Below, one piece after another: positions 31,053-42,416 of a stretch of DNA of 64,000 nucleotides. The position numbers and the translations under genes are program-made. This stretch comes from Taxawa tesnikishii (nom. ined.) (lineage: Eukaryota; Ascomycota; Dothideomycetes; Dothideales). The notes beneath the pieces were generated by a model, which was given only the letters and a program-made list of their open reading frames with translations, searched no databases and had not been told where the DNA came from. Numbering within the stretch: position 1 is the first letter of the stretch; every line of letters begins with the position of its first letter. The stretch covers positions 1,116,001 to 1,180,000 of the forward strand of contig JAPDRO010000008.1 in the NCBI GenBank assembly GCA_030247885.1. Direction: 5' to 3'.

Positions 31053-34003
31053 ATGGCTCCATTGACCGAGCGAGACATCAATACTCCGACGACAACACCA
31101 TTGTCGGCAAAGCTCACAATGTCTCAGATACGCGCCAACGACGAGAATGCCACGCCTCAATCGATTACTTCCAAGCTGCCCTCAGCCTCCCGCCTGGTGT
31201 CTCACACGAAGTCTTCCGCCGCCCGCATTGCTACGATGATCACGCCGCAGGGCGGTACCCCATCGTCAAAGCTCCCGCGCCTCACGCGCACTCCCACCGA
31301 CCAGCCTTCCAGCAACGGCAAACCTCGTGTCTGGTCGCAGACCGTTGGCAAACGCGCCTCTGCGACGCGACTCTACGCGTCTCCGCGCCCAGCTCTGCGT
31401 GCTCCCTCAAGCGCAGACACGGTCACTATTTACTCGCACAGTCAGGTAAGTGCAGGTTCCCGCTCATACCATACACCGTTGTCGGTGTGTGCTCGAGCCA
31501 CTCAACATCTTCAAGCCGCCGTTGGGAAAAGTGCAATAGGTCTCCGGGCGTGAGAGTCGTCGAAGAACATGCTGGCAAGGTGCTGACTAGCCTAAAGAAC
31601 AACAGACCAGCTTCTCGTCTACCATCACCTGTCGACAAGCCATTACCACCACGGCCTGTTGCTCAACTAGTCAACACTCCTAGCCCTACCAAGAACGGCC
31701 GAACGATCATCGATGCAAGCGAGCAGCCTCTTCGCAAGGCACTTGGCACCACTCAAGAAGAGGAATGGAAAGCGCTATCTCCGGAACGCAAGGCGCAAGA
31801 CAACCTAGTACAATGTTTCACCAACAATGGATGGAGTTGGCCGGTCGGCCCAACTGAAGCGGAATCATCGGAGAAAGTCCAGGCTGATAGTGTGTGGCAT
31901 TCGTCGCCCCTGCAAAGCTTCAGCGACTTATCTGATGAATATATGAAGCCTTTCCCACTCCGTACATCCTCCTTGAGTGACTCCTTGAAGGATGAGACAT
32001 CCTACAACTCGCCACGTACGCTGGATACAAACAGCCTGAGCTTCACCGATCACGTGAACAAGCACATTCATCATGACGACGAGCGCCCTCACAGCCCGGC
32101 ACCGCTGAGTTTCTCGCAGCCGCACGTCAGAGCTCGGAACAACCCTAGACCGGCCAACCCACATGCAACAGCATCTCGCATCCCAATTCACGATCCAAAA
32201 AGAGCTCCACAACTTGTAAATATCCGAAGCAAGTCATTGACGGGTTCTGAGCTTCCCAAGCTAGAGAAGTCAGAAAGCATCCTCTCTTTCGGCGGACAAC
32301 GTCTCAACAGTCCAGAAGCACTCGAGGCTCTTGACCATGGCTTGCCGGAGCGCAAGCAATCCGGATCTTCGAAGAGAACAGTCACCATGGCCCGTACTCT
32401 GATTCATCAGGGCTCGGTTATGACTATGCAGTCTTCCAAGCGGGTGCCAGATGCCATTGTCGAGAGTGGTCCTTCCAAGGGTCCTTGTTCCACCAGTTGG
32501 AGTTCGAATTCGTCGAGTTCTTACCCTTCTTCGGAGATCAGCGTCAAACACATATCGGGCCAGTTGCTATCCAGCTCTTTTTCCGGCAGTACTTTGATGA
32601 TCTCTAAGGATGCCGACGCCGTACTACTTGGCAAGAGCAGCGTGAGCGAAGCTGTCAAGAAAGCCGACGCTTCTCTAGCTCTAGCTTCGTCTGGCCATGC
32701 CGGAGCCCAGTCAGACGACCCGGAAACCGACTACAAGAACACATCTAGCACGAACGCGGAGCTTACAGTGGATGTAGCCGCTAACACCACAGCGAGTAGC
32801 GGCAACACTTCGTTGCGCACTCGTGTACAGGACCTCCTCAACCAGTCGTCAGCTGAGGATGGAACACTACCAGACACTGCCGTTTCCGCTCAAGACCCGG
32901 AGACCCAGAGACACATCACTGCCGCTCTCTTTCTCCTTGAAGGCACGGCTGAGCCTCCTGAACCTACTGACTCCGAGATCCATGCCTTGAATAACATCCT
33001 ACGTGAACGCTGCCGCCAACAAGTTCCTCAAGGTGCCCCAGCGCTCCATCCTGCTCATCGTGACGAAAAGACCTCTCCAGATATCAAAAGCATAAGACGT
33101 GGACCTAGTGGACCATCTGGCACAATGCGAGGAACTACCACCACCCTTCCGCAGTACACCCCACAATACACAGAAAGGGTTCTTCCTACCACCCACAATA
33201 CTCGGGATGGCAGACAACAGACCATCCCTTCTTCTATGCCCAAGCGAATGGACACACCCCCAAAGGAGGTCGACTCCATCGGCTTCCCGTCTCGTATCCC
33301 GTCCAAAGCATCAGCTATCCTAGGACCGGCAGGAGAGACCAGACGCTCGATGTCCCGCACGTTGCGCACTCCTGGCAGTCCACCAAATCCGGTATCCCAG
33401 TTCTCGACCAGCACGGATGATTCCAAACTCTCGGTCAATAAGCCTACGGGCTTCGATCACAAAAGGAAGACTACTCACTCTCAGTCGAAGAGCAAGGCCG
33501 TCATTCACAACATCAAAGGACTGTTCACGGGTGGCAAGCGGGAGCACAAGGCCGGCACCTTGATCCCACCAGTGCAACGCACCAGGACTAAGGTTACTCC
33601 GACAGGCAGTCCCATTGCGAAGGCACAGAAGACAAAGTGCGTTCGCAGCCCTGCCAGCCTCGATGCAAGCAACAAAGCACCTCGTCCCGTGTCGGTGGAC
33701 GAGGTCTCGAAGCTCAGAGAATACGCGTTCAAGCTCATCGAGGAAGGCCGCAATGAAGTGAACGCTGTCAAGAAAGAGCAAATGCTGACGCTGGCTGCGG
33801 TAGTCACTAACGCCATCTCGAGCGCAAAGGAGGCAGAATTGAGCATGCACGAGGCCAAGAGAGCTGCAGACATGGCTCACCATTCGTACCAGATGACCCA
33901 ATGCAGCCTGGCCGAGATGGGTCGATTGATGGCAGCGTCTCACAACATTGCGGGCATGCCGGGTTTGATTCGAAGGCTGGCGACCAGGACTGTGCACCGC
34001 TGA
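31053..34003 (+). CDS. Large disordered protein with conserved C-terminal helix, function unknown
   Basis: Exon 1 is 31053-31445 (MAPLTERDINTPTTTP), ending at GTAAGT. Exon 2 begins at 31580 or 31532, both in phase, giving 938 or 954 aa. Almost the whole protein is Ser/Thr/Pro-rich and lacks predicted folds. Many basic-Ser patches (KRASATRLYASPRPA, HKRKTTHSQSKSKAV) look like phosphorylation or microtubule-binding type sequence, but this is an inference. The last 120 residues form a long charged helix (VDEVSKLREYAFKLIEEGRN, AISSAKEAELSMHEAKRAAD). No known domain or catalytic motif. The reading frame is very long and intact, so the gene is real. Confidence 0.72.
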
Positions 34004-34690
34004 ACGAAGACACGATGAGCGGGGGCACTTGCTTGCCGTGGTTTTGCGGACTACCGCGTGGTTTACGATGATTGCTGGGTTATTATGGCGTTTAGCTAGG
34101 CCATGTGTCGGAGAGTATTATGAATGTGTGGGGGGATAAGGATGGTTGAAGTCGTGTGTCAAGTCTGCAAGCGATGTTTGTAGCGTTTCCAGAAAATCCA
34201 TGTCCATGTATCATCGTGCAGCTGCTGGACCGGCGGCGGACGTGGGGCTCTGTGGGAGGAGGATGCCAAGGCTCGGCTCGAGTTGGGCTGTTTGGCTCTG
34301 AGGATCTGAGGCCTCCTTTGAAACTGCACCATCATCACACAACAAGCGCGGAGACATGGGAAAGGAGGCTGCCGGCTGCCTGCCGACACGTGCCGAGCGT
34401 GCATCTGCCGCCATGAGATAGATTGGCCATGCGCTCAGTCCCTTGGGACGATCGCGAATGGGACGACAATGCTGTTTAACCGAGCACAGTGGAGCAGAGT
34501 CCATGACGTCGCGGCATGCCCATGGCCTCGTTCAGCCTGACGTAGTGGGGGAGTGCTATTGCGCTCTCGTATTTTTGCAGGTACATATACAGCAACAACC
34601 GCTCGATGTAGGAGAAATCCCATCTTCGTCCCTCACCCAACTGAAGGATCTGTTATCAACCAATCCCATAATCACAACAAACCGCCCAAG
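34004..34690. other. Intergenic, promoter of the dehydrogenase gene
   Basis: About 690 bp; no coding signal. The last 100 bp before 34691 are rich in A/C and look like a 5' UTR. Confidence 0.4.
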
Positions 34691-36197
34691 ATGATGTCCC
34701 AAGCTGCATACAAGCTCGAGCAGGCTATAGGCCACGGAGACAATGCCACTACTGTTCAGAACGTCACTAACCCCGCCAACGACCGCGAGAAGTACGGCGA
34801 CCCAAACGTTACCATGAAAGCCTTGGCCTGGATGGGTAAGAACAAGGTCGAGATCAGTACGTATCATCTGCCCCTCCAACTTGCAGAGTGCCCTTCACCC
34901 TGACTGCTACTCCCCAGTTGAGTGCCCCAAGCCTAAGCTCCTCGAGGACCGCGATGTTATCCTGAAGATTACCGGAAGCACCGTCTGCGGTAGTGACCTG
35001 CACTTGCTCCACGGCACCGTCGTTGAGCTTCAAAAAGGGGATATCCTTGGACACGAGTTCTGCGGTGTTGTCGACGAGCTGGGTCCTGGCGTCAAGAACC
35101 TGAAGAAGGGTGACAGAGTCGTGGCCTCTTTCCAGATTGCTTGCGGAGACGTATGTCCTTCTTTCACGCGAGGGACGGATGACGCGCTGACACATCCCAG
35201 TGCCCCATGTGCAAGAAGAAGCTCTCGTCTCAGTGCACCAAGACCAACTCCAACACCATCGAGAACGCCATGTACGGTGGTCGCACCGCCGGAATGTTCG
35301 GCTACTCCCACTTCACTGGTGGCTTCGCAGGTGGCCAGGCAGAATATACCCGTGTTCCATACGGCGACGTTAACCTCCTGAAGCTCCCAGACAGTGTCCC
35401 AGACGAGAAGGGCCTCTACCTTTCCGATGTCATCAGCACCAGCTGGAACTGCGTTGTTGACACCGGTGTCAAGGATGGCGATGTTGTTGCCGTTTGGGGT
35501 GCCGGCCCCATCGGTCAGATGGCCGCCGAGTTCGCTTTCATGAATGGCGCCAGCAGAGTCATCGTCATTGACTCCAACTGGAGACTGGACTACATCAAGT
35601 CAAAGTACCCTAAGATGGAGACTATCGACTTTAAGAACCTCCCAAGGGGCACTACCGTCGTTTCCAAGCTGAAGGAGATGGTTGATGGCCTCGGCCCGGA
35701 CGTCTGCCTCGAGTGCGTTGCTGGCGAGTACCCTAAGGGTTGGGCCCACGCGCTCGAGATGGCCGTTGGCCTCGAGACCGACACGAGCGAGATCATCAAC
35801 GAGATGATTGAGAGCGCCAGGAATTTCGGTCGCTGCGGTATCACCGGTGTCTACGTCGGCTACGTAAATCACTCCTTACTCTCAATCCGTCCCCAACCGT
35901 ACTGATTTATTTCGATAGACCAACCACTTCAACATTGGCTCGCTCATGGAGCGCGGTATCCGCCTGATTGGTAACGGTCAAGCCCCCGTTCACCTCTACT
36001 GGGAGGACCTGCTCAAGAAGATCGAAGCCGGTGAGATCGACCCGCTCAAGATGGTCACCCACCGCGTCCGCATGGAGGATCTCGACAAGGTCTATTACAA
36101 GTTCGAGAAGAAGGAGGATGGCATGCAGAAGGTTTACGTTGAGACCAAGTTCTCGTTCCCACCTGCTGAGGGCAGCCCAGCCTTGACCACTTACTAG
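34691..36197 (+). CDS. Zinc-dependent alcohol dehydrogenase, formaldehyde-dehydrogenase type
   Basis: Four exons: 34691-34856, 34918-35150, 35201-35863, 35919-36197 (446 aa), intact. Catalytic zinc ligands sit in STVCGSDLHLLHG and GHEFCGVVDE. Structural zinc cysteines are in CGDCPMCKKKLSSQC. The Rossmann motif is VVAVWGAGPIGQMAAEFAF followed by VIVIDSNWRLDYI. The insert length and the GSLMERGIRLIGNGQAPVH block resemble glutathione-independent formaldehyde dehydrogenases and other large zinc ADHs of fungi. It probably oxidises an alcohol or aldehyde with NAD(P) in the cytosol; the substrate cannot be read from sequence. The clean codon use and short regular introns suggest good expression. Confidence 0.9.
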
Positions 36198-36763
36198 AGC
36201 TGTGTGGTGGTTCAAGTGCTGATGGAATGGAACATGTTGAGATTGGAAGATTGGAGTGGACGAACGATCCGAACGATCTGATGTTGGGGCGCTGGAAGCC
36301 TTTGGCCTTTGTTGGAAGAAGATTGGACGTGTAGCATGTAAAATACCCTCACGAGTGAAATGCACCAGAATCTTGAATATCCATTTTCATGTTTGTGAAA
36401 CTTCCCAATTTCGTTCGGCCTTTCGGTCACGTCCCATACATCAAACCAGAAAGCAAATGTAGCTAAAACAAACCACCACTTGGCACTCACGCCTTGATCA
36501 GCACCTTTTGGTGACTGGCAATACCGACCGGCAGCTTTTGCTCCAGTGAAGATGACACTCTTTGGGGTTCAGACTCAGAGCAATCCTGCGCCATACGGGA
36601 AACCCGACCACAATGATAGAGGCCTTGGAAGAGACAAATGGAAGCACAAGGGAAGCGAGGGCCAAAGAGTTTCTGCAAGATATGCTAACGCAGGCGGCAA
36701 AGGAGCAGTGGTGCTACGCAATCTCCCTCCCTGTGACCGTGGGGAGACCTTCTGGGTCACTCG
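36198..36763. other. Convergent intergenic region
   Basis: About 570 bp between two 3' ends; presumably both 3' UTRs. No feature seen. Confidence 0.4.
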
Positions 36764-37778
36764 CTATGCATCTGGCATCGCGTCCTCATCCACCTCGCCG
36801 ACCTTACTCAAGCCATCTCGGACCAGTTTCACATCTTTCTCCGCACTGAAGAGTTCGTGAAGTGCGGTGTTGATGTCCGTTTGCGCCCTCGAAATCTTGT
36901 CTTCCGCTTCCTGCAACCCTTTCCGGAGCTGGGCCAGCTGCTGCCTGACGGATACAGAGGCCTTGCGCTGCTGAGTGCTTGATCGGTCGGAGGTGGATGC
37001 CGGACGGGCAGGCAGCTGGATCCGTGACGCGGGCTCATCGATTGCAGGGACCTCTGATTCGGAGAACTGTTTGCGTCTTTTCCTGCTCGGTTTGCGATAC
37101 CGCACATGCTTGTCCTCCCCGCGACGTCCACATCCTCGCCTTTATCTGCGGTTTCTATGCCGGAACCGTCCGTGTCCGGAACGACAGCAGGGGGACCCAG
37201 CAGGTTGGTGAAGAAACCACCCTTTTCTTGGAAATCCTCCACGATGGTCATCAGCAGATCCTGCGCCATCTTTCGACACGAATCTCTTTCGTGCGCTCGG
37301 AAGATCCCCACGGGGCCCTCGGTTTTGGCCAGCAGCGCTGATGTGCGAGCCGTGAGTCGCAACGCGTCCCAGTCCCGCGTGTCTGCTCCTCGGCACTGGT
37401 CCGCCGGTCCTTGCAATACGTTTCCATCTTCTTGAAGGTGCTGCAATCTTGACTCTTCTCGTCGTGACAGACTCTCACCACATCGTCGAGGGCGGCACGG
37501 CGACGGGGATCGTCAATGCATTGCACCTTCCAGGTCTTGAGGAGAGCGAGGGGTTTGCCTTCTGACAGCCATGCTTGCAGATCGTCGATGAGGCAGAGCC
37601 TGAACAAATCTTTGAGGAAGAAGTCGTCGATAACCGGCTCGTCGTCGTCGGGACCTGGTGGTGTGTATCTGGTTCTCTTCACTTTGTAGACAGTTCGTTG
37701 GTCCTAAGTTTTGACGTGAGTGTGTTTTCTTCTTCGTTGATATGTAGATTTTACCATGTCTCTTCCTTCCCCAGCCAT
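36764..37778 (-). CDS. Uncharacterised coiled-coil, probably nuclear protein
   Basis: Exon 1 is only 24 nt (37755-37778, MAGEGRDM), joined through a 51-bp intron to exon 2 (36764-37703), about 321 aa. The N-terminal half holds FFLKDLFRLCLIDDLQAWL and LLKTWKVQCIDDPRRRAALD, a helical region of no recognised family. A basic cluster (RYRKPSRKRRKQ) could be a nuclear localisation signal. The C-terminus is a coiled coil (SVRQQLAQLRKGLQEAEDKI) ending in an acidic tail. The frame breaks at 37374-37376 and 37117-37120 (C runs); one extra base at each keeps a single coherent protein. Function unknown. Confidence 0.62.
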
Positions 37779-38270
37779 CTTTCTGCGCTTGAACTACGTA
37801 AATCTGCTCCGGTAGCATGGTGGTCAACCCCGGCTATTTGTACACTAGCATATCTTTGATCGTCCGGACACTTTTGTGAAAAAGAAAATCGGGAGGTAGA
37901 GAGGCAAACACATATTTACAGTGAACAAAGCGACCGGCCTTCTTGCAAAACTCTCATGATCGGAAAAGATCACGGATCTGAGATTGCAAGTGGCGCTTCA
38001 AAGCCGATAAATTGTTTGTCGTACCCAGGCGGCTTCTTGGACGGGACCTCTATGGGCTTAAGGGAGCAAACTCAATCAAATAGTGAGTCCCTCCAACGAT
38101 GCCAATTTATTATAAAGGTTAAGAACTTATCTCCACTCACTGCAATCTCGTGTTGCGACGGTGTTTTCCTCCGTTACCCAAGGGAAAGTATATCGGATTA
38201 GTAATTTTCCAGTATTCTGTGATGTGGGGTGGAGAGGCTGCCTTACGGTAGACATATCAGGGAAAGTAAG
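37779..38270. other. Intergenic, no gene seen
   Basis: About 490 bp, AT-rich in the right half; chance ORFs only. Confidence 0.4.
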
Positions 38271-38612
38271 ATGTCCCTCGATACGTTTGCGGCCTGCTTA
38301 TTGCAAAGAGACTTACGGAACGTTTTTGTTGAATCTGCTGAAAGGCGAGATGGCATACTTACCCACCTGGCTCCTGCAACACTGCGTTCTTGCGCAGCTC
38401 GATTCTTCGAAATGCAACTGCACTCCATTGAGGGATTCGAAAGAAAAGGAAAAGAAAAACTTGGGGACCTTAGCCCAGAGGAGCTCGCTATACTCCCTCC
38501 TTCTTTACCTCAGCTCTGGCAGGATTTTTACCGCAAGTGGCAGGATTTGATCGAGGATATGCTCGCTTACCATAAACGACCGGGATTTCAGAACGAGAAG
38601 ATCGCATTGTAG
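38271..38612 (+). CDS. Small hypothetical protein
   Basis: An ORF of 113 aa starting MSLDTFAACLLQRDLRNVF, with regular, helical, protein-like composition (EKLGDLSPEELAILPPSLPQ, WQDFYRKWQDLIEDML). It is not a shadow of another gene. No family recognised, no signal peptide or membrane helix. It could be a small real gene or the C-terminal exon of a degraded one. The high Trp/Leu content and lack of low-complexity sequence favour coding. Confidence 0.4.
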   Translation: MSLDTFAACLLQRDLRNVFVESAERRDGILTHLAPATLRSCAARFFEMQLHSIEGFERKGKEKLGDLSPEELAILPPSLPQLWQDFYRKWQDLIEDMLAYHKRPGFQNEKIAL

Positions 38613-38870
38613 CGATGGGACGTACCCAAGCTCTTCTGCAAATCAGCCAAATAGTCAGATTTTGGCGAAGAGTCAAGCAAATTCAGGTTGAGTATCTGAT
38701 TGCAGACGAGGCGGATGGGCGGAATTCTGCGTCATTCTTGGCACTGCCTCCCCTCTTCCGACTTCACCTGGTACTGGATTCGCGCTGTCCATGCCTTCTG
38801 AATGGTTTGACTACTTCCACTTGCGCATGCTGCGCGCCAGCATGCCTCTGTCTCTTCTAAGCACCTAAGA

Positions 38871-40493
38871 ATGAAACCTTCCAGATGGATCAGCCGCGGG
38901 ACTCTCCAGAGCAGTTACCAGATCCAACAGCGATGTCTATTCCATGACTACTTTGTAACCCACCTACCGTCTTCCTCTCTTCATCCAGACTCGCGCTCCG
39001 CTACCGGACCCAACCATCACAAGCTTCCACGTCAAGCCTCTACGCCTGCTGGACCCTTGTCACGTTCTCCAACCTCCATACCGCAGAGCGTCGGCGTTTC
39101 GCGTGAGACCACAGTTGTGCGCATACCGCTGAAGTCAGCGAAGCATCATTTCGGCGCCGGAGTGTCGCGTGGGAGCAGGCCATACAATGAAGACACTTTC
39201 CAGGCTGGCACAATAGAAGTGCCTGCTTTTGCAAAGAGACAGCCGATGAGCTTGACGAGAAGGGGTGCAATTCCACAGCAAAAAGGAGCAGATAGCGCCA
39301 GCGGTGACCCGCAAGTCTTCTACTTTGGTGTGTTTGATGGCCATGGCGGGTCGGAATGCAGCAAATTCCTCCAGGAGAGGTTGCATACCTATGTAGAAGA
39401 GGCGGCAGTGAAGTTTGACATGCAGAGTAGTCTGCGGGATCGAAAAGAGGAGGCGGACGGCGCCCAGGATGCAAAACAGAAAGAGATCATGAATCTGGAG
39501 CGGAAACTTGTGGACACGTGGAAGCGCACAGTGGGAGGCTATTTCAAGCGCTTCCGCCCAGAATACTTCACAGCATTGCAAAGATCAGGAAACCCGGAGC
39601 GGACGACCTCATCCTCTGCAACCAGCTCTCCCGAATCACCCTCATCAATTGAAGCTGTCCTTACCTATGCTTTCCTGCACGCCGACCTTGATTTTACCAG
39701 CGCCCAGGCCACTAAGCACTCTCCATCCCCTACCTCCGATGATCCTGTCCTGGACGACAAGCCTCTCAATGAAAACGACATATTGTCTTCGCCCTTGAAA
39801 CCCGCATCACAGAACCTGACATCGAAGCTCAAAGAACCGATTGGCGGCGACACTAGGTTCAAGGGCGGCTCAACTGCTTCCATAGCCATGATCTCGACCC
39901 CATCACCCACTCCTTTCTGGAATCCTGCGTCGCCTTCCACCATCGTTGTGGCACACGTCGGCGACACACGTATCCTGCTCTGCAAGGTCAGCGACGGCGA
40001 ATCCGTCTCTCTTACAACAAACCATCACCCCTCCACCCCGGTTGAGGCAACCCGGCTACGACGCTACGCCGCAACATTCGTCACCGACTCCTTTGGCGAA
40101 GAACGAGTTCTTGGTCTCGCGAACACCCGCGCATTTGGCGACATCAGCAGCAAGCGTATCGGAGTCTCAGCAGAACCCGAAATCAACATTGTCCAACTCG
40201 CGCCTAGCGAATACAGTTTCATGGTTCTGATGTCCGATGGCGTGTCCGGCACACTGTCGGACCAAGAAGTCGTGGATATCGTGAAGGAGGCCAAGACGCC
40301 GGAGCAGGCGAGTCGGGACGTGGTCAACTTTGCGACTGAAGTCAGCGAAGACGCCGATAATGCTACTGCACTCGTCGTTAGACTCGGTGGGTGGGAGAGA
40401 AGAGGCGAAGGTGGTGCGGGCAGCTTGGGGACAAGAGAAATGAGGGATTTCAAGAAGAGCGAGGCGGAGAATCCCAGGGCGAGGAGGCAGTAG
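38871..40493 (+). CDS. PP2C-family protein phosphatase (PTC6-like, mitochondrial type)
   Basis: Single exon, 540 aa, intact. The N-terminus is basic and Ser-rich without acidic residues (MKPSRWISRGTLQSSYQIQQ), a likely mitochondrial presequence. PP2C motifs run in order: GVSRGSRPYNEDTF, VFYFGVFDGHGGSECS with the metal-binding DGHGG, FKGGSTASIAM, VVAHVGDTRILLC, LANTRAFGD, LMSDGVSGTLSDQEVV and DADNATALVVRLG. A long Ser-rich insert (about residues 230-330) interrupts the fold, as in fungal Ptc6-like enzymes. It is a Mg/Mn-dependent Ser/Thr phosphatase; the yeast relative acts in mitochondria in mitophagy and pyruvate dehydrogenase control. The organelle is inferred from the presequence. Confidence 0.85.
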   Translation: MKPSRWISRGTLQSSYQIQQRCLFHDYFVTHLPSSSLHPDSRSATGPNHHKLPRQASTPAGPLSRSPTSIPQSVGVSRETTVVRIPLKSAKHHFGAGVSRGSRPYNEDTFQAGTIEVPAFAKRQPMSLTRRGAIPQQKGADSASGDPQVFYFGVFDGHGGSECSKFLQERLHTYVEEAAVKFDMQSSLRDRKEEADGAQDAKQKEIMNLERKLVDTWKRTVGGYFKRFRPEYFTALQRSGNPERTTSSSATSSPESPSSIEAVLTYAFLHADLDFTSAQATKHSPSPTSDDPVLDDKPLNENDILSSPLKPASQNLTSKLKEPIGGDTRFKGGSTASIAMISTPSPTPFWNPASPSTIVVAHVGDTRILLCKVSDGESVSLTTNHHPSTPVEATRLRRYAATFVTDSFGEERVLGLANTRAFGDISSKRIGVSAEPEINIVQLAPSEYSFMVLMSDGVSGTLSDQEVVDIVKEAKTPEQASRDVVNFATEVSEDADNATALVVRLGGWERRGEGGAGSLGTREMRDFKKSEAENPRARRQ

Positions 40494-41135
40494 GGCCGCT
40501 TTGTAAGTATCACAGCACAGGAATGTGATGAGGCGTACGGCCGTTCATCTCTAGGGGGCTACATGGGCATCATCTGCATATCGAGGCGCTTGTTGGATTA
40601 AGGCAGTGAGTGTTGTACATTCGTAATGGTATCTGTACATTTTTCCCCATTCCCATCCTACCTTGATGTCACTTTTGTCGTAGTGGATGTGCATTCACCT
40701 TTCCAATACGAACATGAAGAGGTGGGTTGTGTTTTTTGTCTGCTGGGTGAAACACGCTAGTCATGCGGGACCACGTGAATTTGTAGCAATGCGTGTTGTT
40801 GATGGGTTCGGACTCAAGCGCATCCGGGCTTGCTGTCGGTTGGCCCTGACAATCTCCTGGCACAGAAACGTTGACTTCGTTCGCCAGGACACTGTATATG
40901 ATCAGCTTACCCATTGCGGACAGTTTTGCGGTTTTCACAAGTGGCAGGCGCTGATACACGAACTTTCAGCTTTCTTCTTTTGTTTCCAAGACACCTTGTC
41001 GCGTTCCTTCTGGCTTCTACGCGCAGTAACCACGTTCCTTGTAAGTGCTTTCCACCGTCCCACGACCGATTATCATTCAAGACAACTTATGGGACATTGC
41101 AACTCACACCTGCAGTCGTCAATTCAGTTTCCACA
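40494..41135. other. Intergenic, no gene seen
   Basis: About 640 bp. An open frame leads into the next gene from 40914, but its composition changes at the ATG at 41136, which is taken as the start. Confidence 0.4.
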
Positions 41136-41905
41136 ATGGAAGCCAAGGCCATCCTTCCGAACGGTTATTTACTGTCTCGCCGTCTCGCTCTTTCGAAAGA
41201 TGAACTCTTCGCAACCGTTTCTGAAGCCATCAAACACGCTGACGTTCAACTGTTGTTACATAACTGGATCCAGGATCTGGCCGCGCATCTCCGCCACAAC
41301 AAATCGTTTCGTAGTCTCTTCAAGCGGGCGCCCGAAGCAATAGGAGACCTCGTCTACACTATTACCACCCAGTGTCCAAGGCCGGACATTCACACCCTGA
41401 ACGCGGATATCTCAGTATTCGATCCCGTTGATCTGACCGCGTGGTACGCTGTACATCTCATCGAAGAAGTCCAGGACCCTTCTTCGGGAGGTGATGGCTC
41501 CTTTTCGGCAGAGATGCGGAGGGAGATGAGGGGAGGGATTGGTGTCATGATGTCTCGGTGCGGTTGCTGCTGGAGATCTGGCAGGACCTAGTGAGATCGT
41601 GTCCCTTGCACGGGTTCTTCTACGTCGTGCTAGGCGAAGTGCAGGAGGATGAAGGTTATTGGAATTTGCGGGGACTGATGCGTCCACTGCGCAACAAAAA
41701 CTCCACCACATCGTGCATCCACTGCCAGGCGATGACAAGAGTGGATGGCGAAGCGTCTGTTCCCAAGACAAAAGCGAAGGGAGAGAAGCTCATCCGGAAG
41801 GGCCCAGGCGCACACAAAGAGCCGTCGAACAGGATGGCGCGATCCCATCTCCTACGAAATCACGAGAATCAAGGTGACCAAACCTCACCTCACTTTACTT
41901 CATGA
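41136..41905 (+). CDS. Uncharacterised protein
   Basis: It starts MEAKAILPNGYLLSRRLAL, about 256 aa if one missing base in the G run at 41530-41533 is allowed for; otherwise the frame ends at 41591. The helical N-terminal part (LLLHNWIQDLAAHLRHNKSF, LFKRAPEAIGDLVYTITTQC) and the continuation (RLLLEIWQDLVRSC, FFYVVLGEVQEDEGYW) read as one protein. A CIHCQ motif occurs near the basic C-terminus. No domain recognised. The last 60 residues are less protein-like, so the exact end is uncertain. Confidence 0.5.
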
Positions 41906-42014
41906 GTAAACACACTGAGTAAACATACTGAATGAAACCCGCAGCAGTCGTGCCCCAACAAGAATCCGGGACACACTCAGCCGTGCGGCAAAAAGCAGAC
42001 GGTCTTCAGACACC

Positions 42015-42416
42015 ATGAGTCTGAGTGCCACCGACGTCTCCAAAGAAACCACAACCAGAAACCCCGCCGCGCTCACGCGAGCCGTCAGCCACATCAGCAC
42101 CAACACCGACGACGAGAGTTGCAGCATCGACGATACAGAAATCGTGGGCGAGGATTCAGAGTCTAACAGCGATGACGATGCAGACGAGATTCCGGCCAGA
42201 CAGATACTTGACAGCGCGACGTATGTGCGCACTCTCACCGTTGCATATAAGACGGACCGTAACTGACGCAAAAACAGTATCCACATGGAGCCGCTAGTAG
42301 TGGATGATGAAGTCAAGGCGCAGCAGGATAGAATCTGGGACGGGATGATGAAGGGCAAGCAGGAGCGGCGGAAGCAGTGGGACGAGGAGAGGGAAAGGAA
42401 GTTGCAGAAGGGCTGA
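42015..42416 (+). CDS. Small acidic hypothetical protein
   Basis: Two exons, 42015-42220 and 42278-42416, 114 aa. The N-terminal two thirds are Ser/Thr/Asp/Glu-rich (DDTEIVGEDSESNSDDDADE). The C-terminus is a charged helix (QQDRIWDGMMKGKQERRKQ). The intron has good GTATGT and CAG borders and a CTGAC-type branch point, and joins the exons in phase, which supports a real gene. No family recognised; probably disordered and nuclear by composition, but that is only a guess. Confidence 0.55.

Noticed and set aside
36764-37446. Treating the three overlapping minus-strand ORFs as separate genes
   Set aside because: They join end to end with one-base breaks at C runs and form one coherent protein with a single coiled coil.
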